Shown piece by piece: positions 34,078 to 43,510 of a stretch of DNA of 62,274 bases (positions within the stretch are counted from its first letter, which is position 1; each line of letters begins with the position of its first letter). Under the pieces are notes generated by a model. That model was given only the letters and a program-made list of their open reading frames with translations, did no database searches and was not told the DNA's origin. Both the position numbers and the translations under genes were made by a program. The stretch spans positions 1 through 62,274 of the forward strand of contig NZ_JBHLWN010000016.1 of assembly GCF_042432825.1 (NCBI RefSeq). Direction: 5' to 3'. Origin of the DNA: Gordoniibacillus chartarius (GTDB lineage: Bacteria > Bacillota > Bacilli > Paenibacillales > NBRC-103111).

Positions 34078-36048
34078 ATGCTCGATCAAATCAAAGATTT
34101 CATGTCGTGGTTTTTCGTCACCGGCGATCCGCTCATTTACGGGGCGGACGTGGCGATCGGCCTTACGACGGTTGCGATCATTTTCGTCCTGTCGTATTTC
34201 AAAAAATGGGGCTGGCTGTGGCGCGAATGGCTGACGACCGTCGACCACAAGCGCGTAGGCATTATGTATATCATCGCTTCGCTGCTCATGCTGTTCCGCG
34301 GCGGGGTCGACGCCTTGCTGATGCGGACGCAGCTCGCTTTTCCCGATATGCAGTTCCTGAACGCGGAGCACTACAATCAAATTTTCACAACGCACGGCGT
34401 TATTATGATTTTGTTCATGGCGATGCCGCTCATGTTCGGCTTGTTCAACATCGCCGTACCGCTTCAGCTCGGGGCGCGCGACGTCGCCTTCCCGTTCCTG
34501 AACGCGCTCAGCTTCTGGCTGTTCTTCATGGGCGCAATGCTGTTCAATATGTCGTTCGTCATCGGCGGTTCGGCCGATTCGGGCTGGCTGGCGTATCCGC
34601 CGCTGTCGGAGATGTCGCATAGCCCGGGCGTCGGGCAAGATTTTTACATCTGGGGCATTCAGATTTCCGGTATCGGCTCGCTCATGACGGGTATTAACTT
34701 TATTGTAACCATCATCAAGATGCGCGCACCGGGCATGACCTGGTCGAAGGTGCCGATGTTTACATGGTCCGTCCTGTCGAGCTGCATCACGATCATCATC
34801 GCCTTCCCGGTGCTGACGGTTACGCTGGCGCTGCTGTTCCTCGACCGCTATCTCGGGGCGCACTTCTTCACGATGGACGGCGGCGGCAACTCGATGATGT
34901 ATATCAACATGATCTGGATGTGGGGTCACCCGGAAGTGTACATCGTCGTTCTGCCGGCGTTCGGGATCTTCTCCGAGATCGTATCCACGTTCTCCAAGAA
35001 GCGTCTGTTCGGTTATGCGTCGATGGTGTTCGCGATGATGAGCATTTCGGTCATGTCGTATTTCACCTGGCTTCACCACTTCTTCACGATGGGCTCGGGC
35101 GCTAACGTCAACTTATTCTTTGCGATAACGACGATGATTATTGCGATTCCGACCGGTGTGAAAATTTTCAACTGGCTGTTCACGATGTTCCGCGGCCGGA
35201 TTTCGTTCTCGACGCCGATGCTGTGGACGATCGCTTTCATTCCGTGCTTCGTTGTCGGCGGGATGACGGGTGTGATGCTGTCGGTTGCGCCGGCGGACTT
35301 CCAGTTCCACAACTCGTACTTCCTGATCGCGCACTTCCATCAGGTGCTGATCGGCGGCGTGGTCTTCGGCTACTTCGCAGGTCTTTACTACTGGTGGCCG
35401 AAAATGTTCGGCTTCAAGCTGAACGAGAAGATCGGCAAATGGGCGTTCTGGATTTGGAACATCGGCTTTTACGTATGCTTTATGCCGCAGTACTTCCTCG
35501 GCCTCGACGGCATGACGCGCCGCGTCAGCTCGTACGGCTGGGATAAAGGCTGGTGGGAGCTGAACTTCACGTCGACGATCGGCGGCTTCCTGATGGGTCT
35601 CGGCTTTATTTTCCAAGTGTGGCAAATCGCTCACAGCATTAAGTTCATGGAGAAGGACACAACCGGCGATCCTTGGAACGGACGTACGCTGGAATGGTCG
35701 ATTCCTTCCCCGGCGCCGCTGTACAACTTTGCAACAACACCGGTGGTGACCGATCGCGACGACTGGTGGGAAGAGAAGGAGCGCATCGCAGCGGGCCAAG
35801 CGCCAAAGCCGAAGCCGGCTCTGGAGCCGATTCATATGCCGCGCAACTCGGCGCTGCCGTTCCTGCAGTCGATATGCTGGTTCCTGGTCGGATTCGGCCT
35901 TGTGTTCCACTGGCTGTGGATCGCGATTCCGGGCCTCATCGGGGTGTTCGCGACGATGCTGGCGCATTCGTTCAATTACAATACGGATTACTATATTCCT
36001 GTCGATGAAATCGAACGCACGGAAGCTGCGGCAAGGAGGGCAATATAA
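34078..36048 (+). CDS. qoxB: Cytochrome aa3 quinol oxidase subunit I
   Basis: A 656-residue heme-copper oxidase core with ~14-15 membrane helices. Markers are MWGHPEVYIVVLPAFG (CuB His and the cross-linked Tyr), HHFFTMG, and the heme ligand pair in NSYFLIAHFHQVLIGGVVFG. It reduces oxygen to water and pumps protons. The last ~90 residues form the extra C-terminal helix of the QoxB type. It abuts subunit III at a shared base. RBS AAAGGAGGG. Confidence 0.97.
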   Translation: MLDQIKDFMSWFFVTGDPLIYGADVAIGLTTVAIIFVLSYFKKWGWLWREWLTTVDHKRVGIMYIIASLLMLFRGGVDALLMRTQLAFPDMQFLNAEHYNQIFTTHGVIMILFMAMPLMFGLFNIAVPLQLGARDVAFPFLNALSFWLFFMGAMLFNMSFVIGGSADSGWLAYPPLSEMSHSPGVGQDFYIWGIQISGIGSLMTGINFIVTIIKMRAPGMTWSKVPMFTWSVLSSCITIIIAFPVLTVTLALLFLDRYLGAHFFTMDGGGNSMMYINMIWMWGHPEVYIVVLPAFGIFSEIVSTFSKKRLFGYASMVFAMMSISVMSYFTWLHHFFTMGSGANVNLFFAITTMIIAIPTGVKIFNWLFTMFRGRISFSTPMLWTIAFIPCFVVGGMTGVMLSVAPADFQFHNSYFLIAHFHQVLIGGVVFGYFAGLYYWWPKMFGFKLNEKIGKWAFWIWNIGFYVCFMPQYFLGLDGMTRRVSSYGWDKGWWELNFTSTIGGFLMGLGFIFQVWQIAHSIKFMEKDTTGDPWNGRTLEWSIPSPAPLYNFATTPVVTDRDDWWEEKERIAAGQAPKPKPALEPIHMPRNSALPFLQSICWFLVGFGLVFHWLWIAIPGLIGVFATMLAHSFNYNTDYYIPVDEIERTEAAARRAI

Positions 36049-36686
36049 TGGCTCATTCCGCTAATCATTTGGGGACGCATGCTGCGGCGGCGCATGGAGC
36101 CGGTCATGACGGGCACGACGGCCATCATGATCTGGAGGAGATGCGCAAGTTCGGATTTTGGATATTCCTGATTACCGACGTCATCTTGTTCTCCGCGCTG
36201 TTCGCTGTCTATATCGTTTTGCACGGAAATACGGCCGGCGGTCCGGGGATGAAGGATATCATCGAGATGCCGGGAATTATTGCGGAGACGTTCATCCTGC
36301 TGACGAGCTCGTTCACGAGCGGGCTCGCGGTGCTGATGATGAACCGCGGCAGCAAGGGCGGGCTGATCGGCTGGCTGATCGTGACGATCGCGCTGGGCGC
36401 CTGCTTTATCGGGCTCGAGGTGGCCGAATTCGCCAAGCTGATTCACGAGGGTCATACGATCTCGACCAGCGCGTTCTTCTCGGCGTTCTTCACGCTCGTC
36501 GGCACGCACGGTTTGCACGTTTCGCTCGGCATTTGCTGGATTACGGCGGTTATTTTCCAGCTGGCGCGCCACGGCATTACGCCGGTAACGCAGCGCAAGG
36601 TTCATATTACAAGCTTGTATTGGCACTTTCTTGATGCGGTGTGGATCTTCGTGTTCACGATCGTTTACCTGATGGGGGTGATGTGA
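36048..36686 (+). CDS. qoxC: Quinol oxidase subunit III
   Basis: A 212-residue subunit with five membrane helices and the family motif FWIFLITDVILFSALFAVY. The N-terminal ~30 residues are rich in His, Ala and Gly (THAAAAHGAGHDGHDGHHD), a metal-binding-like tail that subunit IV shares. Third gene of the operon. Confidence 0.93.
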   Translation: MAHSANHLGTHAAAAHGAGHDGHDGHHDLEEMRKFGFWIFLITDVILFSALFAVYIVLHGNTAGGPGMKDIIEMPGIIAETFILLTSSFTSGLAVLMMNRGSKGGLIGWLIVTIALGACFIGLEVAEFAKLIHEGHTISTSAFFSAFFTLVGTHGLHVSLGICWITAVIFQLARHGITPVTQRKVHITSLYWHFLDAVWIFVFTIVYLMGVM

Positions 36687-36687
36687 G

Positions 36688-37059
36688 ATGGCGCAAGCTA
36701 ACAACGGCACACACGGCGGTCATGGGCATGGTGCGCATGGTCATGGCGGACATGGCAACGGCGACGGCCAAGGGCACGGCTCGGTGAAGGAGTATGTCAT
36801 CGGCTTCGCTCTCTCGATCATCCTGACGATTATCCCGCTGATGATCGTGTTGAACGGCTGGATGAAGGGGGCGGCAGCCGCCGCCGTCCTGCTCGGCTGC
36901 GCGGCGCTGCAGTTCGCCGTACAGCTTCTGTTCTTCATGCATTTGCGTGAGGAGAAGGGGCCGCGGTACAACCTGATGACGCTGATCCTCGGCATCGTGG
37001 TCGCGCTCACCGTCGTCATCGGCTCGATTTGGATTATGTCGAACAATCCGATGTATTGA
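36688..37059 (+). CDS. qoxD: Quinol oxidase subunit IV
   Basis: A 123-residue protein with three membrane helices and the CyoD/QoxD pattern (VKEYVIGFALSIILTIIPL, LQFAVQLLFFMHL). It begins with a Gly/His repeat of about 30 residues (HGGHGHGAHGHGGHGNGD), longer than usual for this small subunit. It ends the operon directly before a strong terminator. Confidence 0.92.
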   Translation: MAQANNGTHGGHGHGAHGHGGHGNGDGQGHGSVKEYVIGFALSIILTIIPLMIVLNGWMKGAAAAAVLLGCAALQFAVQLLFFMHLREEKGPRYNLMTLILGIVVALTVVIGSIWIMSNNPMY

Positions 37060-37073
37060 TGGGAAGTGAAGAT

Positions 37074-37112
37074 AGCCGTCTCCCGGTTTTGCTGCCGGGG
37101 GGCGGCTTTTTT
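37074..37112 (+). terminator. Terminator of the qox operon
   Basis: AGCCGTCTCCCGG and CCGGGGGGCGGCT pair around TTTTGCTG, then six T. Confidence 0.85.
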
Positions 37113-37588
37113 AGTGGTTAGGACATATGTGAGGTTAAATTTGGGTGTAAGTTATGAAATATCGTACTCGCTTCCGTGAGGTAGCGGATCCGAACGATCT
37201 CTTGGATTTACGTATGCGGTACCGTTCATCCTGGCGTCATGTGAGACGCTCCATACTGCTCATTTCAGAGCAGTCTTATGTCTAGTTGTTTGTTTGTGAG
37301 CAAAAATCCATGTAAATGTACAGGAATCTTTACCCTACCTGGGACGTGTAGAGCATATGCCTGCTAATGTGCAGGAATCTGTGCGGGTTAAGCCTTTGCC
37401 GGGCTGTTTTTATCGAAAAGAATGTAAAATCCCAGTAATCGAACCGTGGAGTAGCAGCCTGACTCAGGTTCCTGCACTTTTGCAGGCATTCTTCTACAAA
37501 CGACTCCGTGCTGAAGTCTGGTTCGTATAGCGAAGGTATTTTTCCTCGTTAGGCCGGTAAATGTTGCTCACCCATTCCCGATATCATC
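37113..37588. repeat. Intergenic region with three palindromic CCTGC-N-GCAGG elements
   Basis: No gene seen in ~475 bases. Three related elements occur: 37308-37330 (decayed; ATGTACAGGAATCT), 37358-37380 (TGCCTGCTAATGTGCAGGAATCT) and, inverted, 37468-37490 (TGCCTGCAAAAGTGCAGGAACC on the minus strand). Each forms a short hairpin with conserved flank GGAATCT. They resemble REP-type dispersed repeats. Confidence 0.5.
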
Positions 37589-38515
37589 CTAATCTTGATT
37601 AAGAGATGAAGACGAGCCTGCTGCGATCATATTGACATATTCGCGGGAGAGGCTCATGAACCGCTTCATCGCGTAGGTTAAATATTTTTCCTTGCGCCAG
37701 ATCATGGCCAAATTCCATGGGATGACGGGCTCGACGAGAGTCACGGTGCGGACGCGGGGATTGACGATTTTGTTGCAAATCGCCCCCGGCATAATGCTGA
37801 CGCCCAGGTTCTCGGCAACCATCTCGGCGAGAAGATCCCAATGGCTGCTCTCATACAAAATCTTCGGGTCAAAGCCCTGCTGCTGGCATGCCTTCATGAC
37901 GTGCTCCCGCACCGCAAACCCCCGCGGAAACATGATGAACGGGTCTGCACGAAGCTCGTTTAATCCGATCTCGGTACGGTCGGAAAGCGGGTGGGCGACG
38001 TGCAGGGTAACGGCCAGCTTTTCCTCAATTAACGGCATAACCCCGAACTCCGTTTCGTCCACCGGGGCGACCACAACGCCCAGATCGATCTCTCCTTCGG
38101 AGATGAGCAGCTCGATCTTCTTGGCGCCTTCCTCGAAAATTTGAAATTCAATATTCGGATACAGTCTGTGAAACTCGGCGAAAACACGCGGGAAAAATAC
38201 GGTGGAGACGACGGGAGGCAGTCCGAGCTTCATACGGCCCGTCTTCAGCTCCGATACATCGGCCAGCTTCACGTACAAATCGTCCACAGCCTGGAGAATC
38301 GTCTGGATTTGCGGCATGGCCGCGGCTCCGCTGTCCGTCAGCTTCACGGCTTTGCTCGAGCGGTCGAACAGGTCGACGCCGAGCTCGTCCTCCAGGCTCT
38401 TGATGATCTTGCTCAAGGTAGGCTGGGTCAGATGCAGCGTCTCGGCGGCCTTCGTGACGTTGCGCTGCTTGGCCACTTCCAGCACATATCGCAAATTTCT
38501 GACTTCCACATGCAT
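37589..38515 (-). CDS. LysR-family regulator of the hydroxybutyrate operon
   Basis: A ~308-residue LysR protein. The helix-turn-helix is at the N-terminus (LRYVLEVAKQRNVTKAAETL, LTQPTLSKIIKSLE), followed by the effector domain (GRMKLGLPPVV, EGEIDLGVVVAP). ATG 38515 stands very close to AGGAG; a GTG at 38509 has better spacing and may be the real start. It is divergent from the GntP permease and ketone-body genes, with a GCAT-N7-ATGC dyad between, so it probably controls them in response to a C4 acid. Confidence 0.9.
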   Translation of the reverse strand: MHVEVRNLRYVLEVAKQRNVTKAAETLHLTQPTLSKIIKSLEDELGVDLFDRSSKAVKLTDSGAAAMPQIQTILQAVDDLYVKLADVSELKTGRMKLGLPPVVSTVFFPRVFAEFHRLYPNIEFQIFEEGAKKIELLISEGEIDLGVVVAPVDETEFGVMPLIEEKLAVTLHVAHPLSDRTEIGLNELRADPFIMFPRGFAVREHVMKACQQQGFDPKILYESSHWDLLAEMVAENLGVSIMPGAICNKIVNPRVRTVTLVEPVIPWNLAMIWRKEKYLTYAMKRFMSLSREYVNMIAAGSSSSLNQD

Positions 38516-38551
38516 GGCTCCTTTTATGACAAGACGGTCCATAACTTTTTA

Positions 38552-38566
38552 GCATGATTGGTATGC
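38552..38566. promoter_or_regulatory. Dyad between LysR and GntP genes
   Basis: GCATGATTGGTATGC, a short dyad ~40 bases upstream of the LysR start, with flanking TTTTTA and CAAGG. Candidate LysR site. Confidence 0.4.
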
Positions 38567-38688
38567 AAGGATTGAATTTTACGAATGCGCGGGGTCCGTT
38601 GTACACTGACTCATGAAAGCGCTAGCAATGGACGTGCCAAATCTGTACAACAAATCCATTATATCAAACAGCAAAGGGGAATTGTACG

Positions 38689-40068
38689 ATGGTCATCCAA
38701 GTGATTGCCATATTTTTGGCGCTGGGCTTGCTCATGGTTTTCGCCTACCGGGGTTTTCCGGTCGTGATTTTCGCGCCGATCTTCGTACTGGTTGCCGTAG
38801 CGATCTCGGGCCAGGCGCTGCTGCCGAGCTATTCCGAGACGTACATGACGAATGCGGCCAACTATATTAAGACGTATTTTCCGATTTTCCTGTTAGGCGC
38901 AGTCTTCGGCAAAATGATGGAGATGAGCGGGGCGGCGTCCTCGATCGCGCAATCGATCGTCAAGGCGCTAGGCTCCAAGAGGGCCATACTGTCCGTCGTG
39001 CTTGCTTGCGCGGTGCTCACTTACGGCGGCGTGTCGCTGTTCGTTGTCGCTTTCGCGGTGTATCCGTTCGCTGCGGCCATCTTCCGGGAGGCCGACATTC
39101 CGAAGCGGCTCATTCCCGGCACGATCGCGCTTGGCGCGTTTACGTTCACGATGGATGCGTTCCCCGGAACGCCGCAAATTCAAAATATTATTCCGACAGC
39201 CTACTTCGGAACGGATGCTTACGCAGCCCCTGCCGTTGGAATTGTAAGCGGTTTAATCGTGCTGATCGGCGGGTTGCTGTGGCTCGAACGCAGGCGCAAG
39301 CAGGCGGCGGATGCCGGTGAGGACTACGGCCACAATCACAAGAACGAGCCGGAAGCGGACACCGATCAAAAGTTTCCGCCGCTCTGGCTGTCGCTGCTGC
39401 CGCTTGTGCTCGTGCTTGTGTTTAACTATTTGTTCAGCCGCGGCGCCTTCCCTGTGGCTCAGTGGTACAGCGCCGAGACGCTGCAGTCGTTCAAGATCGC
39501 GAGCGTGAGCACGGTGGCCTCCTCGTGGGCGCTCATTCTGGCGCTGTGCATCGGCATAATTGCGGCAGGCTGCATCAATTTCCGGGTCGTCCGGCATAAG
39601 CTGGCGGTCGGCTTGACGGCGGCGGCGATGGGCTCGCTGCTGGCGATTTTCAATACGGCCTCCGAGGTCGGCTTCGGTAACGTCGTAAAGACGCTCCCGG
39701 GCTTCAAGCTCGTTCAAGATTGGGTGCTCGGCGCCAACGTGCATCCGCTCATTTCGGAGGCGCTGTCGGTGAACATTCTGGCGGGGATTACCGGTTCGGC
39801 ATCCGGCGGCTTGTCGATTGCAATGGATGTCATGGGCAAGCAGTACCTCGCTGCAGCCCAGGCGGCCGGCATCAGCCCGGAGCTGCTGCACCGGATCGCC
39901 TCGATGGCTTCGGGCGGGATGGATACGCTGCCGCACAACGGCGCGGTCATTACGCTGCTGGGCATTACGGGGCTGACGCATAAACAATCTTACAAGGACA
40001 TTTTCGCCATTACGATCTTGAAAACGTTAACGGTCGTCGTGGTCGCGATCGTATTATCCTTATTTTAA
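38689..40068 (+). CDS. GntP-family permease, likely for 3-hydroxybutyrate
   Basis: A 459-residue carrier with ~12 membrane helices. GntP features include FLLGAVFGKMMEMSGAASSIA, SVVLACAVLTYGGVSLFVV and SMASGGMDTLPHNGAVITLL near the C-terminus. A His/Asp/Glu-rich loop lies near 205-225. Known substrates of the family include gluconate and D-hydroxy acids; being first in an operon with 3-hydroxybutyrate dehydrogenase and acetoacetate CoA-transferase points to 3-hydroxybutyrate. RBS AAAGGGG. Confidence 0.9.
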   Translation: MVIQVIAIFLALGLLMVFAYRGFPVVIFAPIFVLVAVAISGQALLPSYSETYMTNAANYIKTYFPIFLLGAVFGKMMEMSGAASSIAQSIVKALGSKRAILSVVLACAVLTYGGVSLFVVAFAVYPFAAAIFREADIPKRLIPGTIALGAFTFTMDAFPGTPQIQNIIPTAYFGTDAYAAPAVGIVSGLIVLIGGLLWLERRRKQAADAGEDYGHNHKNEPEADTDQKFPPLWLSLLPLVLVLVFNYLFSRGAFPVAQWYSAETLQSFKIASVSTVASSWALILALCIGIIAAGCINFRVVRHKLAVGLTAAAMGSLLAIFNTASEVGFGNVVKTLPGFKLVQDWVLGANVHPLISEALSVNILAGITGSASGGLSIAMDVMGKQYLAAAQAAGISPELLHRIASMASGGMDTLPHNGAVITLLGITGLTHKQSYKDIFAITILKTLTVVVVAIVLSLF

Positions 40069-40089
40069 TCGTCAGGGGAGGTTGTCGGC

Positions 40090-40878
40090 GTGAGCAAACG
40101 TCTTCTGGAGCAGAAAGTCGCTCTCATCACCGGAGCCGGCAGCGGCATTGGACTGCAGCTGGCCCGCAGCTTCGTGCAGGAGGGGGCGGCGGTTGTCGTC
40201 GCGGATATTAATTTGGAGAAAGCTCAGGACGCTGCGGAGGAGCTTCGCAATGAAGGCGGCGCAGCGATAGGGGTCGGATGCGATGTCGCGGATGAGGCGC
40301 TTTATCGCGAGGCCATCGACAGTGCGGTGGATACGTTCGGCGGCCTGCATATTCTCGTCAACAACGCCGGCCTGCAGCACGTCGCAGCGATAGAAGATTT
40401 TCCGGTAGAGAAATTCGACCAGATGCTGAAGGTGATGCTGACCGGCGCTTTCATTGGCATCAAGTATGCGTTCCCGATCATGAAGCGGCAGAAGTACGGG
40501 CGAGTCATCAACATGGCTTCCATTAACGGCGTGATCGGCTTTGCCGGCAAGGCCGCTTACAACAGCGCCAAGCACGGTCTGATCGGACTGACGAAGGTAG
40601 CCGCGCTGGAAGGGGCGGAGCACGGGATCACCGTTAACGCGCTGTGCCCCGGCTATACCGATACGCCGCTTGTGCGCGGACAGCTGGAGGATTTGGCGCG
40701 AACGCGCGGAGTTCCGCTGGAGAGCGTGCTGGAGGAGGTCATCTACCCGCTCGTACCGCAGAAGCGGCTGCTGACCGTCGAGGAAATCGCCGATTACGCG
40801 GTGTTGATTGCAAGCGACAAGCTGCGGGGGGTAACCGGCTCCTCGCTGCTGATCGACGGCGGCTACACGGCGCAGTAA
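40090..40878 (+). CDS. 3-hydroxybutyrate dehydrogenase (SDR)
   Basis: A 262-residue classical SDR: cofactor motif TGAGSGIG, NNAG at ~90, catalytic Ser and YxxxK in INMASINGVIGFAGKAAYNSAKHG, and the typical BDH stretch AEHGITVNALCPGYTDTPLVRGQ. It oxidises D-3-hydroxybutyrate to acetoacetate with NAD. GTG start behind GGGGAGG. Second gene of the operon, followed by the CoA-transferase that activates its product. Confidence 0.93.
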   Translation: MSKRLLEQKVALITGAGSGIGLQLARSFVQEGAAVVVADINLEKAQDAAEELRNEGGAAIGVGCDVADEALYREAIDSAVDTFGGLHILVNNAGLQHVAAIEDFPVEKFDQMLKVMLTGAFIGIKYAFPIMKRQKYGRVINMASINGVIGFAGKAAYNSAKHGLIGLTKVAALEGAEHGITVNALCPGYTDTPLVRGQLEDLARTRGVPLESVLEEVIYPLVPQKRLLTVEEIADYAVLIASDKLRGVTGSSLLIDGGYTAQ

Positions 40879-40904
40879 GAGTGACATATTAGGGGGAGAA
40901 GGCA

Positions 40905-41609
40905 ATGGGGAAAGTGGTCGGTACCGTCCGGGAGGCGGTGCAGGATATCGGCGACGGGGCGACGATTATCGTCGGCGGCTTCGGCCTGTGCGGCATTCCG
41001 GAGCATAGCATTGCGGCGCTGCGCGAGAAGGGCAGCAAAGAACTGACCATCGTCAGCAACAATTGCGGCGTCGACGGCTGGGGGCTCGGGATCCTGCTGG
41101 AAAATCGCCAAATCCGCAAAATGGTGTCGTCCTACGTGGGCGAGAACAAAACGTTCGAGGCGCAATTTTTGAGCGGTGAGCTGGAGGTCGAGCTGGTGCC
41201 GCAGGGGACGCTCGCGGAGCGGATTCGTGCCGGGGGCGCGGGGATCCCCGGATTTTATACGGCGACCGGAGTAGGAACGGTCATTGCGGAAGGCAAAGAG
41301 CATAAAGAGTTCGGCGGGCGCACGTATATGCTGGAGCAGGCGATTGTCGGGGATTTTGCGCTGGTGAAGGCGTGGAAGGCGGATCCGTTCGGCAACCTGG
41401 TGTTCCGGAAGACGTCGCGCAACTTCAATCCGCTCGCCGCGGCGGCGGGGCGCATCACGATCGTTGAGGTGGAGGAGCTGGTGCCGCTAGGTGCACTGGA
41501 CCCGGACGAGATCCATACCCCCGGCATCTATGTACAGCGCATTGTGCTCGGCGGCACCTACGAGAAGCGGATCGAGCGCCGTACGGTAAGGGAGGCGAAC
41601 GCAGGATGA
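40905..41609 (+). CDS. scoA: Acetoacetate/3-oxoacid CoA-transferase subunit A
   Basis: A 234-residue alpha subunit with the type I CoA-transferase glycine loop GATIIVGGFGLCGIPEH and GAGIPGFYTATGVGT. With subunit B it moves CoA from succinyl-CoA to acetoacetate. Stop and start overlap with subunit B (ATGA). Third gene of the ketone-body operon. Confidence 0.95.
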   Translation: MGKVVGTVREAVQDIGDGATIIVGGFGLCGIPEHSIAALREKGSKELTIVSNNCGVDGWGLGILLENRQIRKMVSSYVGENKTFEAQFLSGELEVELVPQGTLAERIRAGGAGIPGFYTATGVGTVIAEGKEHKEFGGRTYMLEQAIVGDFALVKAWKADPFGNLVFRKTSRNFNPLAAAAGRITIVEVEELVPLGALDPDEIHTPGIYVQRIVLGGTYEKRIERRTVREANAG

Positions 41610-42262
41610 GCGAGGGCCGGATCAAAATCGTACGCCGCGCCGTGCAGGAGATTCGTGACGGCATGAACGTCAATCTCGGGATCGGCATGCCGACGCAAAT
41701 CGCCAATTGGATTCCGAAGGAATGGAACGTCATGCTGCAGTCGGAGAACGGGCTTCTCGGGATTGGGCCGTTTCCTGTCGCAGGGGAAGAGGACGCCGAC
41801 CTGATCAACGCGGGCAAAGAGACGGTCACGGCCGTGCCGGGGGCGTCGTTCTTCGACAGTGCGGAGTCGTTCGCAATGATTCGAGGCGGTCATATTGATC
41901 TCGCGATTCTCGGCGGGATGGAGGTTGCGGAGAACGGCGACCTCGCGAATTGGATGATCCCCGGCAAAATGGTCAAAGGCATGGGCGGCGCCATGGACCT
42001 CGTCAGCGGTGCGAGGCGCATCGTCGTTATTATGGAGCACGTCAGCAAGAACGGGGAATCGAAGGTGAAGACGAGCTGCACGCTGCCATTAACCGGAAAG
42101 GGCGTCGTGCACCGGCTGATTACGGACCTCGCGGTGTTTGACTTCACGCCGGACGGTATGGTGCTCGTTGAGCTGCAGGAAGGCGTTTCGATCGAGGAAG
42201 TGCGGCAGAAGACGGAAGCGCGGTTTACGGTGAGTCCGGATGTCGGAGGGGATGAACAATGA
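41606..42262 (+). CDS. scoB: Acetoacetate/3-oxoacid CoA-transferase subunit B
   Basis: A 218-residue beta subunit; the catalytic Glu lies in LQSENGLLGIGP (the SENG motif), with GMNVNLGIGMPT at the N-terminus. Overlaps both neighbours by four bases, so alpha and beta are made in equal amounts. Confidence 0.95.
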   Translation: MSEGRIKIVRRAVQEIRDGMNVNLGIGMPTQIANWIPKEWNVMLQSENGLLGIGPFPVAGEEDADLINAGKETVTAVPGASFFDSAESFAMIRGGHIDLAILGGMEVAENGDLANWMIPGKMVKGMGGAMDLVSGARRIVVIMEHVSKNGESKVKTSCTLPLTGKGVVHRLITDLAVFDFTPDGMVLVELQEGVSIEEVRQKTEARFTVSPDVGGDEQ

Positions 42263-43446
42263 GCAGGGAGGCAGTGATTGTCAGCGCCGTGCGAACGGCG
42301 ATCGGCTCCTTTCAGGGAACGCTGGCGGGCATTTCGGCCACGCAGCTTGGCGGGCTCGTCATCCGCGAAGCGCTTGGCCGGGCGGGAATCAGCGAGAACA
42401 GCATCGACGAAGTGATTATGGGCAACGTGCTGTCGGCGGGCTTGGGGCAAAATCCGGCACGCCAAGCTTGGCTCGCCGGCGAAGGCTACCCGAACACCGT
42501 CCCGGCCACAACGATCAATAAGGTGTGCGGCTCGGGCCTCAAGGCCGTCATGCTGGCGGCGCAGTCCGTTCGTCTGGGAGACAGCGACGTTGTGGTGGCA
42601 GGCGGTATGGAAAGCATGAGCCGGGCTCCGTATTTGCTGGAAGGCGCGCGGTCCGGGCTGCGAATGGGCGACGCCGGGCTGGTCGACTCGATGATCCGCG
42701 ACGGCTTGTGGTGTGCGTCGTGTGACATTCATATGGGGATTACGGCGGAAAATATCGCCCGGAGCTACGGCATTTCCCGCGAGGAGCAGGATCGCTTCGC
42801 GGCGTGGAGCCAGCGGAAGGCGGAGCAGGCGATGGCCGAGGACCGGTTCCGGGAGGAGATCGTGCCGGTTCTCATTCCGCAGAAGAAAGGGGATCCGGTC
42901 GTGTTTGACCGCGATGAGTTCCCCAGAGCCGGGACGACGGCAGAGACACTGGGCAAGCTGCGGCCGGCTTTTGCGAAGGACGGCACCGTCACGGCGGGCA
43001 ACGCTTCCGGCATTAATGACGGTGCGGCAGCCGTTGTCGTCATGTCGGCGGACAAGGCCGAGTCGCTCGGGCTGAAGCCGCTGGCGTACATCCGCGGCTA
43101 TGCAAGCGCGGCGCTGGATCCGTCGGTCATGGGGCTGGCTCCGATCGAAGCGACGCGCAAGCTGCTGCGGCAAACGGGCCTGGGCGTGGAGGAGATCGAC
43201 TTGTTCGAGCTGAACGAAGCGTTTGCGGCGCAGGCGATCGCCGTCGGCCGGGACTTGGGCGTGCCCGACGAGCGGCTGAACGTGAACGGTGGAGCGATCG
43301 CGCTCGGCCACCCGATCGGCGCCAGCGGGGCCCGGGTGCTCGTGACGCTGCTGCATGAGCTGGGCCGGCGCGGAGGCCGCTATGGCGTTGCCTCGCTGTG
43401 CATCGGCGGCGGGCAAGGCGTTTCGATGCTGGTGGAGCGGGTATAA
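42259..43446 (+). CDS. Acetyl-CoA C-acetyltransferase (thiolase)
   Basis: A 395-residue thiolase with nucleophile Cys in TINKVCGSGLKAV (near 90), NGGAIALGHPIGASGAR (His) and CIGGGQG (second Cys). It splits acetoacetyl-CoA into two acetyl-CoA, the last step of hydroxybutyrate use. Last gene of the operon, coupled to scoB by ATGA and followed by a terminator. Confidence 0.96.
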   Translation: MSREAVIVSAVRTAIGSFQGTLAGISATQLGGLVIREALGRAGISENSIDEVIMGNVLSAGLGQNPARQAWLAGEGYPNTVPATTINKVCGSGLKAVMLAAQSVRLGDSDVVVAGGMESMSRAPYLLEGARSGLRMGDAGLVDSMIRDGLWCASCDIHMGITAENIARSYGISREEQDRFAAWSQRKAEQAMAEDRFREEIVPVLIPQKKGDPVVFDRDEFPRAGTTAETLGKLRPAFAKDGTVTAGNASGINDGAAAVVVMSADKAESLGLKPLAYIRGYASAALDPSVMGLAPIEATRKLLRQTGLGVEEIDLFELNEAFAAQAIAVGRDLGVPDERLNVNGGAIALGHPIGASGARVLVTLLHELGRRGGRYGVASLCIGGGQGVSMLVERV

Positions 43447-43469
43447 TTGGAGCTTTGCGCTTTTGCGGG

Positions 43470-43510
43470 GCTGTCCCGGAAGTAGATGAATCTACTTGGG
43501 GACAGCTTCT
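43470..43510. terminator. Terminator of the hydroxybutyrate operon
   Basis: GCTGTCCC and GGGACAGC pair, with a second AGTAGAT/ATCTACT stem inside, then TTCTTTG. It also faces the convergent EamA remnant. Confidence 0.75.

Noticed and set aside
34057..35079. 340-codon frame opposite qoxB
   Set aside because: Mirror of a certain gene; composition is not protein-like.
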